64,000 bases of DNA from Chionis minor (taxonomy: Eukaryota > Chordata > Aves > Charadriiformes > Chionididae): NCBI GenBank assembly GCA_013398295.1, contig VZSF01009123.1:186001-250000 (forward strand). Direction: 5' to 3'. Position 1 is the stretch's first letter, and every line of letters starts with the position of its first letter. Below the pieces are notes generated by a model. That model searched no databases. It was not told the origin of the DNA and worked only from the letters and a program-made list of their open reading frames with translations. Position numbers and translations under genes: made by a program. Of the stretch, positions 1-12,599 are shown one piece after another.

Positions 1-2346
1 ATCAGTGCCCTGACCACGAGGGTTTATATTTCACCATGGGGATGAAAAATACTGCATTTTGGCCAGTGAATAACCTAAGCGCTTTTCCTGGGATTGTCAA
101 ATTTGCACAATGCACATTTCTGAACAAGTCCAAAACAAAATGGTTTTGATTTAACAGCAGAAATATATGTTTTAAATATTGAATGGCAGTGTTGGGAGGA
201 CTACTGGCTTAGATCTCTGCATACCAGGAAATGGCTTCTATCGGACATTTTCTCAATAGAAAACAAAACAAAATTTCACAGACTATTCATAAAACTACGT
301 GAATTATCCCTTAATGAAATGGTTACAGACTAGTGACTGCACACGTGTTATATTTTACTGAGAAAAGCTTTTATAGGTTACAAGAGAAAAGTAAGGAATA
401 AAAATTATGAAATAGATACTTAATGAAAAAAATGATTATATCCACTTAGGATAATTTACCACTGTAGTTTGTGTAGTGGGTGAAAATGGTTTCACTTGGA
501 TGCCGTAAAAGCATCATTTGGTATGTAAGTTATCAGCCAGTGCAAATAATATGTCACCCCCATTGCATTCAAGATTTGAACAGTACTCACAGCAATAATA
601 GGCACACACCAGCACCAGGCAGGTGGGCTTCTGTACAGATGACTGCAGAAATGTGCACTGAATGAGTCTGTGAGATGAGGATGCATACTTAAGCCACCAC
701 TGAAGGAATACAAAAGCAGCTAGATCCAATTCATTTGTGCGCATCTTATGTACTCAGACATTGGGTTGCAAAGCAATAACTGAAAAATTGTATGTGGGTT
801 TTTTGCTCACATTTGATTAAATTGCCTCTCATAGACATGCCAGTAAAAGTTCGGTGATACGCTGTGCTGCCCTACTTACAAAAGAGCCAGGTCACTCTTT
901 TCTCTCCCTGGTGCTTTTCTTCTCAAGTCCAGGAGAACAAAAAGCACCATGAGATGACATTTCCTGAGCCTGATTCCCCACTGCTTCTCCAGTGCCATCA
1001 CAGTAATGCTCTGTGTTGATTTTGCTAAGCAGGAGGAAGAAGGAATCAGACCTATTGTCTTTAAAGGAAAAATTTTATTCCCAGTCCCTGCTAGTAAAAG
1101 CCATTTTACAGCTTTTGAAGGAACTGCCTCTGTATCCTAAGTGGACACAAATCAAGGCATACAAACCAATGCTTGAAAGAAATTGGGATTTGGATAACTA
1201 AATCTCTTTTGTAGTTCATGAGACTGAAGAGGGCCTGGGACAAGAAATCAAAAAGCAGCACTGTTAGTGCACAGTATCTGTGATGAAATTTTGTCAGTCT
1301 AAACATAGAGGTTTTGCACCATGCAATAAAATATGAAAAGGCACCCACTTGCATCCATAAATCTACCCGAAGAACAGTATTCAGTCTTGGAGCTAGCCTG
1401 GATGTTAATCCTCAAGCACCTTGAACTCATGTGTGGAGTGAGTATAGAAAAGCATGAGGGTGGAGGAGGCTGGCACTTTCACCTAGGGGCTGTGAGGTAT
1501 CCGTGCTGTGCTACTCAGTAATTTGCTGCCTCTGCCTGGTAATGTTGAAAGGGAAATGAAGACTATGAAATAGCAGGGAAGTGGGAAAAACAACAACCAG
1601 CTATGGAGTGTTTGTCGCCAGATGTCTGCTGATAGTGTTTTTATATTCACAGGAAAACTGATGGCAGAACAAAATTTTAACTTTCCACTAGCAGCAAAAC
1701 ATCGTTGAAGCTTATCATATCTCCAGCTGCCTTCAGTGTGCACTGCTGTTTTGCTGCCTGAATTTCAGTCTGCAGCATTGTACTGGTCTTCTCCAGCTCT
1801 CACCAGCTTTGGTTCCAGAAACACTTGTTCAGTCAGTAACCTTCAATTATCTTGTGTTATTCATAGTCTTCTGCTTGTGAAATTAATGCCAATTGCATTA
1901 AGTCTTGCCTATTCATCTGACAGTTTCTTCCCACTTTATACATAGAAGAAATGTTTAAAAATAAACAATTAGAAAAATGTGCTGCTAGAGATAGGCTAAG
2001 TATGAAGTACTGTGGCTAGAAAGATACCTCCACTAATGGCTACCAGGAATCAGCTGATCTCTCAGGATTTGGGATTGCATGTTTCAGTGACTTCACTATT
2101 GAAAACAATTTGTGAGGATTTAGGAGGAAGATTGGCCCAACAGTGGGACTGGAATCGTAAAACTATTGAAATAGAAAAATATAATTCAGAGGAGATAAGA
2201 GATGGGTAAAAAGAGATGAGTGAAATTAACAGCATTACTGGACTACAGAGGTGCTGAACACACAGTGCAAAACTCTCTGGCACCTATTTTGTGTGTGTGA
2301 TTTTGTCTTTACATTGTAAAATTGAGTTCTTAACCCTTCTGCTCTT

Positions 2347-2694
2347 TTACCGCTTCATTGCAACAAGCAAAGTGAGGTGGCACTTGCAGGAGATACGCGA
2401 TAAGCCAGTGCCATTGCAGAGCTGTTCATGATACGGCGCTGACTGTCCTGCCAAACTGTGGGCTGTACTTTCCATCTCACGCCTGTCCATGTAAAGAGAG
2501 TAACATGTGCCAGGCACCACAGATGGGTCAACAGCTGGCACACGTGAGTTCTGTGTATCGCTGAGTATTTCCCAGCCAACTGGATAGTTTTGGAAAACAT
2601 TCACGGAAGGCGTTAGAAAGCTGTCCAGTGCCATTGGATAACAAGAAGAATAATGCTCCGCAGAAGACTTGCTGCCAGAGCAAAATGTTGGCAT
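2347..2694 (-). other. Unassigned 115-codon open frame, possible cryptic exon
   Basis: This is the longest frame in the first 8 kb and has a fairly protein-like composition (for example NVFQNYPVGWEILSDTQ and YSLYMDRREMES). I do not recognise a family. On the minus strand, just inside the frame, TTTGCTCTGGCAG resembles a splice acceptor. Just before the stop the strand reads GCG then GTAAAAGAG, a weak donor. Those two signals are common by chance. A second minus-strand frame overlaps it at 2355-2600, which argues against strong coding constraint. It could be a stray open frame, a decayed pseudogene piece or a real exon. Confidence 0.12.
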
Positions 2695-3869
2695 GTGATA
2701 AATATCATAAAACTTGCAACTTTTTCACAGCTAGCTCACCAGCCAAATGTCACCCACTTTCAAGGAGGATCTCACAGCTGTTTTATAAAAATAGGAAAAG
2801 ATGTTCACTGACACTAGTAAACTCCCTTTACAATAGGCTCACTACTTGAACCAAAGCCAATGCTAACTCTCAGCCCCCAAACCTGACCCCGTGTCTTAAG
2901 TCACTGTCAGATTTGATAACAGTCTCCAGCTGAGAGTAGGAGGATATTTGCTCTGAAATTTAAACAGACACCAGTAGTAATGTTCTCCATGGGTTTACTG
3001 CTTCCTTTGAAACCATAATACTTCTTGACTTATTCTATCACAAACTCAGTAGACAGAGATAGAGGAAGGGGGCAGTGCAGTTCTAGGAGCATTCAACACT
3101 ATCAATAGCTTTTCTTCAGACATGTTAGGTAATATTCAAAAGGAAAACCTGAGAACTCAATGTGCTCATTCTCCAGGACATATGTAAATCCTATGTTGAC
3201 TGATTCAATGAGGGACTATCATTTTCATGCAATTTTTTTCCTTATTATCCATTAGTCCCTGCTGAATACATAGTGACAATCCTACCAAAACTCTTGGACT
3301 GTGAAGCTGACAGTGGATGCTAGCATATGCATGTGATGTGGCACATGCTCAATGTAATTTCTTACAAAGGCTGTCTATGACCCAATGGCTTCTTCCAAAT
3401 CAATCTTTGGAGGTCTTCTCTGACACAGTGCTTCACAAAACCCAACTACAGGTCAGCAGATGCATCACTGCATTCATTTTTTCATGTTGACCACCAACAT
3501 CTCGCTTGTTCCTGCAGTGCACTTTGCTCCATTACCCATTTGCTGCCTACATCTTGCATTTACAATATATTCCTCAAAGCAAGAGCCAGCCCCTTGTGTA
3601 CAGTGCCTTGCACAGTAGAGCTCTGGCCTCAAGGTGTTACCATAATAAAAAGAATAAACAAAATCTGTATTTTGGGATATCCAGCCATTTTCCAAACGCA
3701 AGATAAGGCTTTGTTTTAACAATATTTAATTAATAAACCACATTTTTCATAACAAAAAATAGCAGGGTGCTAAACCAATATTAACAACAGGACAAAAAAT
3801 GTATTTTGCCTGTACCCAAAAGCACTTAATCCAGGCTTGCTGGAAGGCTCCCTTTTTCACATATGCTGC

Positions 3870-3894
3870 TTTTTTTTTTTTTTTTTCCTTTTTT
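3870..3894. repeat. T-rich tract (T17 plus T6)
   Basis: A run of 17 T is followed by CC and 6 more T. Read on the minus strand it is an A tract, but nothing upstream on that strand looks like a retrocopied mRNA. Confidence 0.85.
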
Positions 3895-4347
3895 CCGGGG
3901 AACAACATGGAGGTGGAGATTGCCTGAGGTATTAACAGAGCACTGATATAATTGAGAGGGGCTGAGACAGAGTGTTCTGACAAAAGGTCCTGAACTCCAG
4001 AACTTGCTTTTCCCATCCTTCCACAATGCTTGAATTAGTTGACCTCTAGGTCATGCTACAAAGGATACTTTTTCTACTAGGCTCTTTCTGGGAAAGCAGG
4101 ATGAGTGGTCTGTGTTGGATGATGGGCAAGACCTCATTTTCAGTACTTTCAGAAGACTTTTATATTATGCCACTGGTTTTGACTTGTGTTTTATTTCATG
4201 CGCTTTCTTGGACTTTTGGATAGGCTTCTTTTTCATTAAATCAAACCAATAAATAATGATGCAGTAGATTGCAGTTGAAACTGCAACACTTACTTTTACA
4301 ACAGTTCTAGCAATTTCTGAACAGTTTATTCCCAACAGAAGCAGGCG

Positions 4348-4368
4348 GGAGGAGGAGGAGGAGGAGGA
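4348..4368. repeat. (GGA)7 microsatellite
   Basis: Seven perfect GGA units, preceded by a purine-rich lead-in and followed by AGGGAC. Polypurine tracts of this kind can adopt triplex structures and are often length-polymorphic. Confidence 0.9.
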
Positions 4369-5025
4369 AGGGACAGTCTGTCACCGACTACTGTTGTGGA
4401 ACACAGTTTTCTTTCAATTGCCTGCCTGGGTTGACACTGCACCTACCTCATATTTTTGTAGTGGACATTACCCTAGTAGTGCTCTCCAGAGCTGCACCAG
4501 AAGTGGCATCGTAGTCTCTGAACTCAGGCTCACTTTACACACCAGGGAACTGCAGGAGAGAAAACCACAGGAACAAAATTCCAGAAATAGCTTTTAACTG
4601 TGCCTTTTGTCATGGTTCAGTATAAAAAGAGGTCTGATTCCAGGAAAGTTGTAGCTTGTCCTCAGCTTCTAGTAGTATGAGTGGAGAATGTTCAAGTTTT
4701 GTCTGGGTCCTGAGGCTGGTTCTAGTTTGTCTAAGCTGTCTGAAAAAATGCAATAGTACCAGGTGTACTGGATGAAGACAAAAATATCCAGTGCAATAGA
4801 TAACCTGCCAAAGTTTGTTTGCAAAGAGAGTTGAGTTTAGGATAGAATATTTTGTTATGAAACCCACAGTCAACGTGTGTAAACATTATAGATTCTGGTG
4901 TATGTTGTGCTGTGTAGGCATCCACCTTACTAAACAGCTGATCACAGAGGGAGCCAGCAAGAAGAGTCCAACATGTTTATTCTGTGTGAACTCCCAAAAA
5001 GCATCTATACAAAATGAGCTCTGAA

Positions 5026-5047
5026 TTTTTTTTTTCATTTTTTTTTT
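5026..5047. repeat. Paired T10 tracts
   Basis: Two runs of ten T are separated by CA. Simple low-complexity sequence. Confidence 0.85.
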
Positions 5048-7940
5048 CTGTTTTGGAGCTTGCCAAGATGAGTGGCTAGTGCAGTTCTTTCCAAAGACAG
5101 TAAACATTTTGCTTTGTGAATAAATTAAAAACCTGTCTAAACTGGTTTGCAATCTCTTTTATATAAGAGACCTTCTGAAGTCACTCTTTGCCTAGGCTTT
5201 TCCCTGGTCTAGACTTTTCCCAGAACTGCCTTTTGCTCTGTAAGTGTATTACCTCAGTGCAGCTGACACTCACATTAGTGGGAATGACATAATTCAAAAA
5301 TACAGTGTGTCCCTGCTTTGATTCATTTTTCAGGCTAATAGACAGAGTTACAGAGTGCTTAGTGTGAGTTGGGAATTACATGGGTAGTCGAAAACTTCTG
5401 TGCCCGAATTTAAGAGAAACAACTGCTGTGCAAGTACTTCCTCCCTCTGACAGTTTTTAGAGCATCTGGATATAGCCAGTTGTTTCTAAGTATTTATTTG
5501 ACTTGGAATATTTCTTTAGTTATTTCAAAAGTTTCATTTTCTTCACCTAGTGTTTGGGCAGAACAACCAAGCGTCACCCACTCCACTGCTTCTCTTTTTA
5601 TTATTAGTGTGCCCCTACTTTACTCAGAAAGTCATGCAGAACCCTTCAGACCCCATAATAACAGATTTTTAAGTAGAGCTGTTAAAATAAAAATACACAC
5701 TTCATGACAACAGAAACACTAAGCAGAATATCTGAATTTTTAATCTGAATAATTGAGCTTACAGATTTTCATGGTATGCAACACGGTGAATGTTAACAAG
5801 ACTGAGGAAGATCTTTCTGCAGAGCTGGGTAAAAGCCTGGTCCAGTTATATTGACGCAATTCTTGGAGCCACAATCATTTCTTTCCACCCAGTAACACCT
5901 CCCTCTACGCTGTGCCCTGCCTCCACCAGCATGGGACAACGACAATTGTGCTGCTGCAGGAGTTCTCCTGCTCCTGTTGGGGAAGTGTGATCTTTGCCTC
6001 ACCTCTGAAACAACTAATATTGAAATTTCAGCATCCTGCTGACTTGTTCTATTTGTGTGGTGTTCAACAGCAATTTTTCAACTTGTTCTGAGTAAGAAAA
6101 TACTGAACAAAAGACAGCATTTATTAGACCCTTAGGAGAAGGAGACCAGTAGCATTTTCCCCACTGGCATTTTATACAAACCAAATATATTTACACTTGG
6201 TGGAAGATTTTCAAAGTGACTAATCTGAGCACAGTTGGCTCCTACCTGAATAAATATCTGAAAGACAGGCTTCTTCACACCATATACATGACTCCTTGAG
6301 AAATTGAACTCTTTTAGCGGTCTAAGGCCTGGGCTACAAAAGTGAAAGGCATGATTCAAAAGGTGTGCTTTTAAACCAAAGCAACTTCAAGTAATAAATT
6401 CTGTCATGTGAGGAAACCCTAACTAAAATGCACAATTTCCTCATATAGAATAAGGTCTTTCTTATGGCAAATGCATATCATCTTGTTAAAAGAGGATCAT
6501 GACTTTTCCTCTCCCATATTCTCATTCTGAAGGGCAAAGCAGCTCCAGGAAGCAAGAGTGGAGAAAACCCATCCAGACTTTTAAATGTCCAACCAGACAT
6601 TACCTTCCTCTGCAAAGTCAAGCTGTCTTTTGTACCACTTCACAGCCAAAGCTGAACATTTTCTAAGACTTCTAAGAACAAAAAATAACCCTCCTCCAGG
6701 ACATTTTCTTAGACACAGATTCCAGCATAAGTCAAGCCTCAGGGCATGGTGTGAGTTGGTTTCTCAAGGGGACAGGATTCATGAAATGAGGAAACAGCAG
6801 AGAGAAAAATAAGAGGAAAGCACTCCTCCCACATCATCAAGCACCAGCTTTTTCTTCAGACAGGGATCAACAAATCACTGTGTGAGCAATGAGAACTATG
6901 ATAAATTTACCACAGTGCAATAAAATCGATTGTAATGGTAACTACTCCTACTGCTCAGAAAATGTTAGGCTGGATTTCTTTGGTTGTGCATCCAACCAAC
7001 ACATTAGTCTCTAGTGTTTTTAGCTACCTAAGGCTGGTAAAACATTATGAATTTATCTGAAGTAAAAACAAAAACTAAACCATTTCTTTCACTTATTCAG
7101 CTGTGGCAGAGGAGCACAACCTCTTCCCACTCCTCTCTTTGCCACCTTGTACCCATTTCCCCTGCACAGTAAAAAGTGTTTTGGGGATTTAGAAGTCCAG
7201 TGAGTCCTATTTTCTTCTGTATGAAAACATAATCCTAGGGATTTAAAATATTACATTTGGGACTTCTCAATTTTGAATACATCCATTCAGAAGTAAATTT
7301 TTAGATAACTGCAAGTTCACAGAAAAAAACCTAAAACATTTCAACAGGAACAATACTGCTTTCAAAAATAAGAAATTTACGCGTTTGGGTTGCCTGAAGA
7401 AAAATAAAAGATTTTTTTATTATTTCAAAATTAAAAGAGCAGATATTTCAAGCCCTTTCTTTTAAGATTTTTTTCTAAGAAAATAAAACAATTCATTCTG
7501 ACATTTCCTTTTTAACACAGTATTTTCATTTCAAAACTAACCTTTAAACAAAAGTAGTTAAATAACTCATGATATTAATAACAAATTTTTGCCTCAGGTT
7601 GACCTAAAATGTAAATTTGAAAGGGTTTTTTCTATGTTATCACAACATTTAGACACTTTGTTTTTTCCTTTTAGAGAAATAGATTTTACTTGCTTACATT
7701 TTCTGCTTTATCCATCAATCGCTTACCTGTAATCTGAAGTATTTATCAAATCTCTCACACTTTTGTTACGTTCTCCATTCTCTCTCATTAAAAATGTATA
7801 TACAATGTAGATCACTTTCATAGTTGTCTTAGACATTCAGTCTACCCCGTAGCTACCCCTCATCCCAGCATCGCAGTTGCTGGCACTGGGACATGAGAGT
7901 CCTCGAGGCCACAGCCTCACCCCAGCTGTTGATACCTAGA

Positions 7941-8550
7941 ATCATAGAATGGTTTAGGTTGGAAGGGACCTTAAAGATCATCTAGTTCTGGCCCCCCTGA
8001 CATGGGCAAGGATAGCTCCCACTAGACCAGAGTGCTCAAAGCCTCATCCAACTTGGTCTTAAACACTTCTAGGGATGGGGCATCCACAACTTCTCTGGAC
8101 AACCTGTTCCAGTGTCTCACTACCCTCATAGTGAAAAAGTTCCTCCTGACATCTAATCAAACCTACCCTCTTCCAGTTTGAAGCCATTATCCCTTGTTCT
8201 GTCACTACATGCCCTTGTAAAAAGTCCCTCTCCAGCTTTCTTGTAGGCTCCTTTCAGATACTGGAAGGCTGCTATAAGGTCTCTCCGGAGCCTTCTCTTC
8301 TCTAGGCTAAATGACCCCAATTCTCTCAGCCTGTCCTCATAAGAGAGGTGTTCTAACCCTCTGATCATCTTCATGGCCCTCCTCTGGACCTGCTCCAATA
8401 GGTTCATGTCCTTCTTATATTGTGGAATCCAGAGCTGGACACAGTGTTCCAGGTGCGTTCTCACAGGAGCAGAGTAGAGGGGGAGAATCACCTCCCGTGC
8501 CCTGCTGGCCACACTTCTTTTGATGCAGCCCAGGATGTGTTTGGCCTGCT
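7941..8550 (-). mobile_element. CR1 LINE, 5'-truncated, minus strand
   Basis: The plus strand begins with ATCATAGAATGGTTTAGG and TTGGAAGGGACCTTAAAG, the reverse complement of the CR1 3' end, followed by the 3' part of the CR1 second reading frame. Both flanks carry TAGA (7937-7940 and 8551-8554), a plausible short target duplication. Only about 610 bp remain, the usual result of incomplete target-primed reverse transcription. It sits inside the LTR-like block at 7795-9470, so it is younger than that block. It belongs to the CR1 3'-end type with a CATGGGCAAGGA-like motif, also seen in the large copy at 49635-52088. Confidence 0.93.
8153..8550 (-). pseudogene. CR1 ORF2 C-terminal fragment (reverse transcriptase tail)
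   Basis: The frame encodes the C-terminal region that follows the palm in the CR1 reverse transcriptase. Conserved CR1 signatures are visible: [51 protein letters not shown] and [18 protein letters not shown]. The palm with its catalytic aspartates and the endonuclease are absent because the insertion was 5'-truncated. The frame stops soon after the [10 protein letters not shown] segment, where the family normally continues for about 50 residues. The DNA there looks one base short, so a single-base deletion is the likely cause. It is non-functional. The first few codons of the longer open frame lie in flanking DNA. Confidence 0.9.
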
Positions 8551-9470
8551 TAGATCTACACACACTGTAGATCCTTGCAGTGATTGCCCATAGACATGCA
8601 GTCCACCCAGTAGTTGCCCTGGATCCTCAGTCTCCCCATGTTCCTCTTGCACAGACACACACATACTTAAATGGGTCTCAGCTGACTTCCAGACTCCACA
8701 GCCTTTGCAGCAGGTGCTCTGTACCTCCTAGTCCCCCCAGACTCCGGTGGTCTCACTCCCAGACACATATGTACACGTGGCTCCCAAGCCACCTATCCCA
8801 CTGACTAGCCTGACATTCACTAGTGATCATATACTAACACACACACCTTCAGTGATGCAGGCATACAGACTCCTCCGGCCAGGGACCCTCTCTCCAGTGC
8901 CTGCACTCAGACCCCCATACAAACACGCGCACTCAGAGAGAGCACCCCTCACTCAGGAAACGAGTTAGGAAAGGAATTTAATAAAAAGCCAAGACAGCCT
9001 GGGGTACTAGACAAGGGCACTGGCCAGCCACCTGATTATGTAACTGGTTCCTTTCATCCCCTTTATCCCTGTTTTCCCATGCTTGTTCCTACCCAAACCA
9101 TCCTGACCACTCCTTTTCCCAGCCTTGGGTTCCTCCAAAAAACATCCTATGTTAAGCATCTCTGCTATCCCATAATGAGGCCATACCCCTTGGCAGTGTC
9201 CCCCAGTCTGTAGGTGATCTCAGGACAGCCTCTCCCAGGGACCCACAGTGGTAGATGTCAGTTGCAGACCATAGGGCCAACATCTTCCTGGGATGCTGGG
9301 TCAGGAACTCCTGTCTCTGGCTAGGTTATTGGGATTCCTCCACCTGCCATTGTTCCTCTATCCTTCTTTGTGTGCACGGAGACCAGTTTCTTATCATGCA
9401 TCCTAACAATACTTAGTATAAAATGCTGATTGGGTGGGGTAAGAGTCCACAAACTACCCTGAGTGGAGCT

Positions 9471-12400
9471 CCTCTTCAGTCACATTCATGCCCTTCTTCT
9501 GATTGCATTCCTTTAAGCGTTTGAGCAGATGCTTTCCTTTGTAGGGTTTCTTGGAGAACGACTGTTGCTAACACTGACTTACAATAATGAATAAACAAAA
9601 ATAAGGGGAAAAATAAACGTTGTTTGTGGGTTGTTCTCCCCCCCCCTCCCCATTTAAAATGTTCATCAATCAATTCAGGAAAAAGGGAGTAAGTGAAAAA
9701 AAACCACATTTATTCTGAGATGTTGTCAGTGGCTGAGGTATCAGAAACAGATGGCAGCTGACACGAGAAAGTTAGAAACACCCTTGGTTGGTGTGTTACG
9801 GGCATACCATGAGGAGTTCTGTCACCAAAGACACACTATACTGTAGAGCCTGCACTACATCAGTGTTGAACGGTTGATTCTTTGTAAATTGTGTCTGCAG
9901 TGCATTGTGGGGTGACAGCTACCAGTCAAGTTTTGACATTTCAAGTAGAGCTGCAAATTTCCATTTTTTGCAGCTTTTAATTTCTGCTAGTCCCTCTTGT
10001 AACATCTATGCTCTGTTCCTTCATATTTACTAATCTCTCTGCTGGAAACAGTTACAAGAACAGATGCAGAAGGGTGGGTATAATTCTTCTATCAGTTTTA
10101 AGAGACCAAAGTCTTGATTATTCTGCTTTGGCAGAACTTTAGCAATTATTGCAGTGGCTAACCACTGAGCCAGGGAAATGAGACAACTGGGGAAAGTGGA
10201 TTGCTGCAGTACAAAATGAGAATTACCAGGTGACAAAGGCATTCATTGGCCAGCTACAGGGAGTGGAGTGGTGCCCCTGGGTCTCTGAAACAGCTGAAAG
10301 TTCATAGTAGTTCAAACTGAGTACTTAGCAAAACCATCAGAATTTTCCCATATATAAAATAAAACCTCTGGTGGCCCTTTATGGTATGGCACCCAGTTCT
10401 ACTCAGGAATAGCAGTACCAGAAGACACCAACTTTTTCACCAACCTTGTGGTTTGACTGCAGCTCTTTTCTTTTGTCTGAATGTCTTACTCATTCATCCT
10501 TTTTTCACGGCTTGTTCAGCATTTGAATAAGGATCATTAATTCCTATATTTATTCAGGAGCTATGGTTGCACCATGAGCTGACGTGCTGTAAGACATTTT
10601 TAGACTGACAGACAATCTGAGATTTATTTTTTTCTTTAAAAGGTATTTTAAAAATAACAGTGGATTTTCTGCAGTTCATTGCTCTCTTCTGAATATTGAT
10701 TGGCAACTGCTAAGCCAAGAAGCTAAAACAATCAGTCAAACCCCACTAATGCTTGCTTATGTCTTGAGTCCTTTAGCCACTTCAATGACTGTGGCCTCCT
10801 TTGGAAAGAAATGGTCCATGTTACACAGATAGGCATATTTTGGTATTTTTTACTGCATAACCATTGGTATCAACAATACTGCTCCCACTCAAGACATTGT
10901 GCTGTGCCATTATGAGAAGTCATCTGTATTCAAACAGCACGAATTAGAAGTAACTTAATGAGAACAGAGAACTGATGCACACAGGGTGATGTCATAAGGT
11001 AAGGTTTGTCATTCGAACATACTTCACACCACAGCCAAGCTCTGCACAAATGAGCACAAAACATAAATGTCACATTTAACAATTTGTCAGCACTCTATAG
11101 TTTCCTAATGTCTCGAAAAACTTTCATTGAAAAGGCTGCATGGTAAAATGTATAGAATAATATAGACCAAATTCATGCGATTCTTTACTTTGCACTGAAC
11201 AAACATCAGTCACTTTATCTTTCCACATATTTACTCTTGACAGTCTCAAGTGTCAGTCAATGACAGAAACAATTTTTTTGATCAAGTATGACAATATTGG
11301 CATTTATAAATCAAAATACATATGATTTAGTATCTCTTCTGATCTGGAAGTATCTGCTTCACCTTCCTTTGAATGGTAGCCAAGTTTTTGATTTTGTTCA
11401 CTTACAGTCTAGGCTTCTTTTCATCAAGACCTAAGGAACTTCTTATTTTGGCTATTTATCTGCTTTATTTTAATCACACAAATATAAACTTTTCCAACAT
11501 ATTTCAGCATTGCATTTGTATTGAAAAAACTCAATTGTTTATTTTTCCAACACCCATTTGCTCTGGGTTTGCAATACTTCCATATGAACTTCAAAAAAAG
11601 GCTTCTCACCAGTGAAGGCTGAGGAATCTGCTTGTTCAGACACCACCAGTTGAGATTTCAAAGAATTCTCACGGGAAAATGTAAATTAAATGGGCCCACA
11701 GGATCACCTGGGTCAATGCCCTGTCTGATAATCTTTGTGAAAGATGATGTTCAGAAACTGTTTTTAATGTGCAAAGAGGTGTCATCTCTTTCGTCTTTTA
11801 TTGAGTTCTTAGCTCTTTTTGTTACATTGAGTATGCATATTGCGAGGCTTGAGCCATGAAGAGGGTTACTTTTGTTCATACAAATTAATATCAACCACTA
11901 TTTATTGATAGTAAAGTTACTGCTTTATTTTATGGAAGCTATACTGTTATGTGTCTAGCATATCATACGCTACCAGATGTTTTCATATACAACTACGAAT
12001 AAATTATCATTTTTAATATTTTCTTGATACTGCTTGGGGAATTACTGACATAGTTCATGCAGTCTTTCCTCACATTTGTTTTAATAATAGCTTTTGTACC
12101 TTTTTCCATAGGGCAGAAGAGTAGGATATATTATAATATCTTATAACGAGGCTGCAAAGTCTAATGACAACCTACCCCATCACAGAGAAGAGCTGATGGA
12201 TGTAGTTAAGACACCAACTCCAGCAGGTGCCTTTCAGTGATCAGAACATGGGTGCAGGGAGGGGAAGGAGTTAGTTGTACACAATGGAAACAAGGACATA
12301 GTGCTAAAAAATCACTTAGAAGAATAGCACATGATGGAAGGATAAACCCAGACACCCATGGCAGAAAATGATATACAGCTGAAATAAAACATAAAAGGCA

Positions 12401-12599
12401 ATCAGGAAATGCTCTGAAATGCATTAGATGTAATAACGTAATGGGAAAAAGAAGGGCTTGTTACTTAAAGGGAGAAAGTGAGCTATTGCAAGTGACAGAG
12501 AAAGCCAACATGTTCTTGCTTCAGTTTGGTTGCTTTATTCTATATAAAGAGGTTAATTAAGATCAGCCACTTAACATAGTTAATAACAGGGGATGAAGA
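9471..12599. other. No gene recognised; AT-rich stretch
   Basis: Nothing recognisable beyond a C9 run at 9638-9646 followed by four more C. Open frames reach only about 80 codons and are unrelated to any family I know. The last few hundred bases may already belong to the ancient LINE that becomes recognisable from about 12600. Confidence 0.55.
9638..9651. repeat. C-rich homopolymer (C9, T, C4)
   Basis: Nine C, one T and four C. Simple sequence next to the right edge of the LTR-like block. Confidence 0.85.

Larger units (their letters stand above)
1..7794. other. No gene recognised; AT-rich unique-looking DNA
   Basis: No recognisable gene, RNA or transposon was found in this stretch. Open frames are short and scattered over both strands, as expected by chance at this AT content. 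The longest is a 115-codon minus-strand frame at 2347-2694, treated separately. Simple sequence is limited to a T-rich run at 3870-3894, a (GGA)7 microsatellite at 4348-4368 and paired T10 runs at 5026-5047. A modestly GC-richer patch at about 5820-5990 carries overlapping frames on both strands but no protein family I know. Confidence 0.55.
7795..9470 (-). mobile_element. Probable avian LTR-type repeat, interrupted by a CR1
   Basis: On the minus strand, from about 9470 leftward, the block reads as a U3-like region, then an A/T-rich ATTAAA module near 8972-8985 (TTTTTATTAAATTCC on that strand), then a G/T-rich U5-like region. The U5-like part contains diverged, roughly repeated units with motifs such as GACTGAGGATCC and GATCTACAGTGTGTG. 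One unit lies at about 8563-8640 and a related one at about 7795-7870, on either side of the nested CR1 at 7941-8550. Base composition is richer in C (plus strand) than the surroundings. I recall avian endogenous retrovirus LTRs of this design, but I could not define the outer ends or a target duplication, and no gag, pol or env is attached. It could instead be another unclassified repeat. Confidence 0.42.
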
